From NCBI GenBank assembly GCA_017646485.1, contig JAGCML010000224.1, forward strand, positions 1 through 5,651: DNA of 5,651 nt, written 5' to 3'. Every line of letters begins with the position of its first letter. Position 1 is the first letter of the stretch. Positions 4,317 through 5,651 of the stretch are shown piece by piece. The notes below the pieces were generated by a model. That model made no database searches. It was not told where the DNA came from and saw only the letters and a program-made list of their open reading frames with translations. The stretch comes from Kiritimatiellia bacterium (GTDB lineage Bacteria > Verrucomicrobiota > Kiritimatiellia > RFP12 > DVOR01). Made by a program: the position numbers and the translations under genes.

Positions 4317-5651
4317 ATGTCCTTCATTACCAAAGAAGCACTCGAAGCTGCCGCCATCGCCACTTGGGAGACAATTAAAGATCGCCCCCTCTCGCCGAAA
4401 GAACGCACCTCCATCGCGCCACAACCCATGCCTGTGCAACCCCCTGAAGTGCGTAAGCACAATATGGCAGAGGTCGCTTGCGGATACACGGAAGCACAAG
4501 CTCGCGTGGAGGCAAGCCGTTGCTTACAGTGTAAAAATGCGCCTTGCATGAAGGGGTGCCCCGTCTCTATTCGCATCCCTGACTTTATTCGCGAAATCGC
4601 CCAGGGCAACTACGCTGAAGCGCTCGGCATTATCCGTCAGAGTAGCATCTTGCCTGCCATCTGCGGCCGCGTCTGTCCGCAGGAAAATCAGTGCCAGAAG
4701 AATTGCACCGTCGGCGTTATCCACAAGGATGTCAACCAAAGTGTCGCCATCGGCCGTCTCGAACGCTTTGTCGCAGATTGGCAACGTGAACACGAGGCCG
4801 AGGCTCCCATTGATAACACCGTAAAGCCAGCCACCGGTAAAAAGGTCGCGGTCGTGGGTTCGGGTCCCTCTGGTATCACCGTTGCAGCGGATGTTCGCCG
4901 CGAAGGTCATGATGTGACCCTCTTCGAAGCCTTCCAAAAACCCGGCGGCGTGCTCGTCTATGGCATCCCCGAATTCCGTCTGCCGAAGGCTATCGTGGAC
5001 AAGGAAGTCGAAGGTTTACGCCAGATGGGCGTCACGGTTGAACCCAATTTCGTAGTGGGGCGCACGCGCAAACTCAAAGACCTTATGGAAAAAGACGGCT
5101 TTGACGCTGTTTATGTCGGTTCTGGCGCAGGGCTTCCCCGCTTTATGGGCATCCCCGGCGAAGAACTCGTCGGCGTCTTCTCCGCCAATGAATACCTCAC
5201 GCGTGCCAACCTCATGAAGGCCTATGACCGCGCTGCCTCTGCCACACCGTACTATCCCGCCAAGCGCGTGGCCGTGCTCGGAGGTGGCAATGTGGCAATG
5301 GATGCCGCGCGCATGGCCTTCCGTCTCGGTGCAGAAGAGGTCTACCTCGTCTATCGTCGCAGCCGCGCAGAGATGCCCGCTCGCGCAGAAGAGGTGGAAC
5401 ACGCAGAAGAAGAGGGCGTCAATTTCCAGTTCCTCTGCAATATCGAACGCATCCTCGGCGATGACAATGGCATCGTCAATGCCATCGAATGCCTGCGCTA
5501 CGAACTCGGCGAACCCGATGCCTCCGGTCGCAGAAGCCCCGTTCCGGTCGAAGGAAGCGAATTCACCCTGCCCATGGATGCCGTCATTATCGCGATTGGC
5601 AACGCCTCCAACCCCCTCATCCCGCAGACCACGCCTGGCTTGGAAATCAAC
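4317..5651 (+). CDS. nfnB: NfnAB large subunit (GltD-like FAD/NADPH, two [4Fe-4S]), 3' end beyond the window
   Basis: This is the large subunit of NfnAB, homologous to the small subunit of NADPH glutamate synthase and often annotated gltA/gltD. It holds the bifurcating FAD, two [4Fe-4S] clusters and the NADP(H) site. In the 445 residues present, the cluster ligands are Cys69, 72, 77 and 81 and then Cys116, 120, 126 and 130, within the hallmark CGRVCPQE. The Glu of that motif (Glu123) is conserved; a Glu cluster ligand has been reported in Thermotoga NfnB. The FAD Rossmann motif is VVGSGPSG (179-186), the NADPH motif LGGGNVAMDAAR (321-332), and YRRSRAEMPAR (346-356) is the expected NADPH-phosphate region. 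The frame is open to the last base. Roughly 25-50 residues should be missing, including the usual GD...A final FAD motif. Pairing with nfnA, and no glutamate synthase large subunit in view, favours Nfn over GOGAT. Confidence 0.94.
   Translation, partial: MSFITKEALEAAAIATWETIKDRPLSPKERTSIAPQPMPVQPPEVRKHNMAEVACGYTEAQARVEASRCLQCKNAPCMKGCPVSIRIPDFIREIAQGNYAEALGIIRQSSILPAICGRVCPQENQCQKNCTVGVIHKDVNQSVAIGRLERFVADWQREHEAEAPIDNTVKPATGKKVAVVGSGPSGITVAADVRREGHDVTLFEAFQKPGGVLVYGIPEFRLPKAIVDKEVEGLRQMGVTVEPNFVVGRTRKLKDLMEKDGFDAVYVGSGAGLPRFMGIPGEELVGVFSANEYLTRANLMKAYDRAASATPYYPAKRVAVLGGGNVAMDAARMAFRLGAEEVYLVYRRSRAEMPARAEEVEHAEEEGVNFQFLCNIERILGDDNGIVNAIECLRYELGEPDASGRRSPVPVEGSEFTLPMDAVIIAIGNASNPLIPQTTPGLEIN

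Noticed and set aside
3512..4609. 365-codon antisense open frame opposite nfnA and nfnB
   Set aside because: It overlaps two strongly recognised genes, and its translation is His/Gly/Asp-rich without family motifs. It arises from the codon bias of the sense genes.

Overview
The window is bacterial, densely coding and entirely plus-strand. It holds five genes, the last cut by the right edge, preceded by about 300 bases without a gene. The best guess for the host is an uncultured PVC-type bacterium (Kiritimatiellota, Lentisphaerota or Verrucomicrobiota). This rests mainly on gene 3, which looks like the CAAX-protease-related family that accompanies exosortase/PEP-CTERM systems, and on the fermentative/anaerobic flavour of an NfnAB pair. 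It is an inference, not an identification.

Layout. Bases 1-296 hold no credible gene. They contain several short perfect hairpins and, at 155-240, a compact array in which an AATCCAC(A/C) word occurs four times, each copy followed by a different small hairpin. An extended -10 promoter (254-262) and a strong Shine-Dalgarno sequence lead into a full-length NAD+ synthetase gene (297-2129). Its synthetase domain is very well conserved, but its N-terminal nitrilase-type glutaminase domain appears to have lost the catalytic Lys and Cys. Close behind, with gaps of 17 and 23 bases and no visible Shine-Dalgarno, come a small monotopic phosphoglycosyl transferase (2147-2665) and a multi-spanning CPBP/CAAX-protease-like membrane protein (2689-3393). 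That protein lacks the usual motif-2 histidine.

A 52-base gap then carries a second extended -10 element, followed directly by a perfect inverted repeat. This leads to nfnA (3446-4300) and nfnB (4317 to the right edge), the two subunits of the electron-bifurcating NADH-dependent reduced ferredoxin:NADP+ oxidoreductase, with all expected Fe-S ligands visible in the sequenced part.

How the genes fit together. NadE makes NAD+, and NfnAB moves electrons between NADH, NADPH and ferredoxin, so the two ends of the window share pyridine-nucleotide metabolism. The middle pair belongs to the cell envelope: the transferase would start a lipid-linked glycan, and the membrane protein probably belongs to an exosortase-type surface-protein system whose other parts lie outside the window. 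Genes 1-3 look like one transcription unit and genes 4-5 a second one with its own promoter. No intrinsic terminator was seen between them, so read-through is possible.
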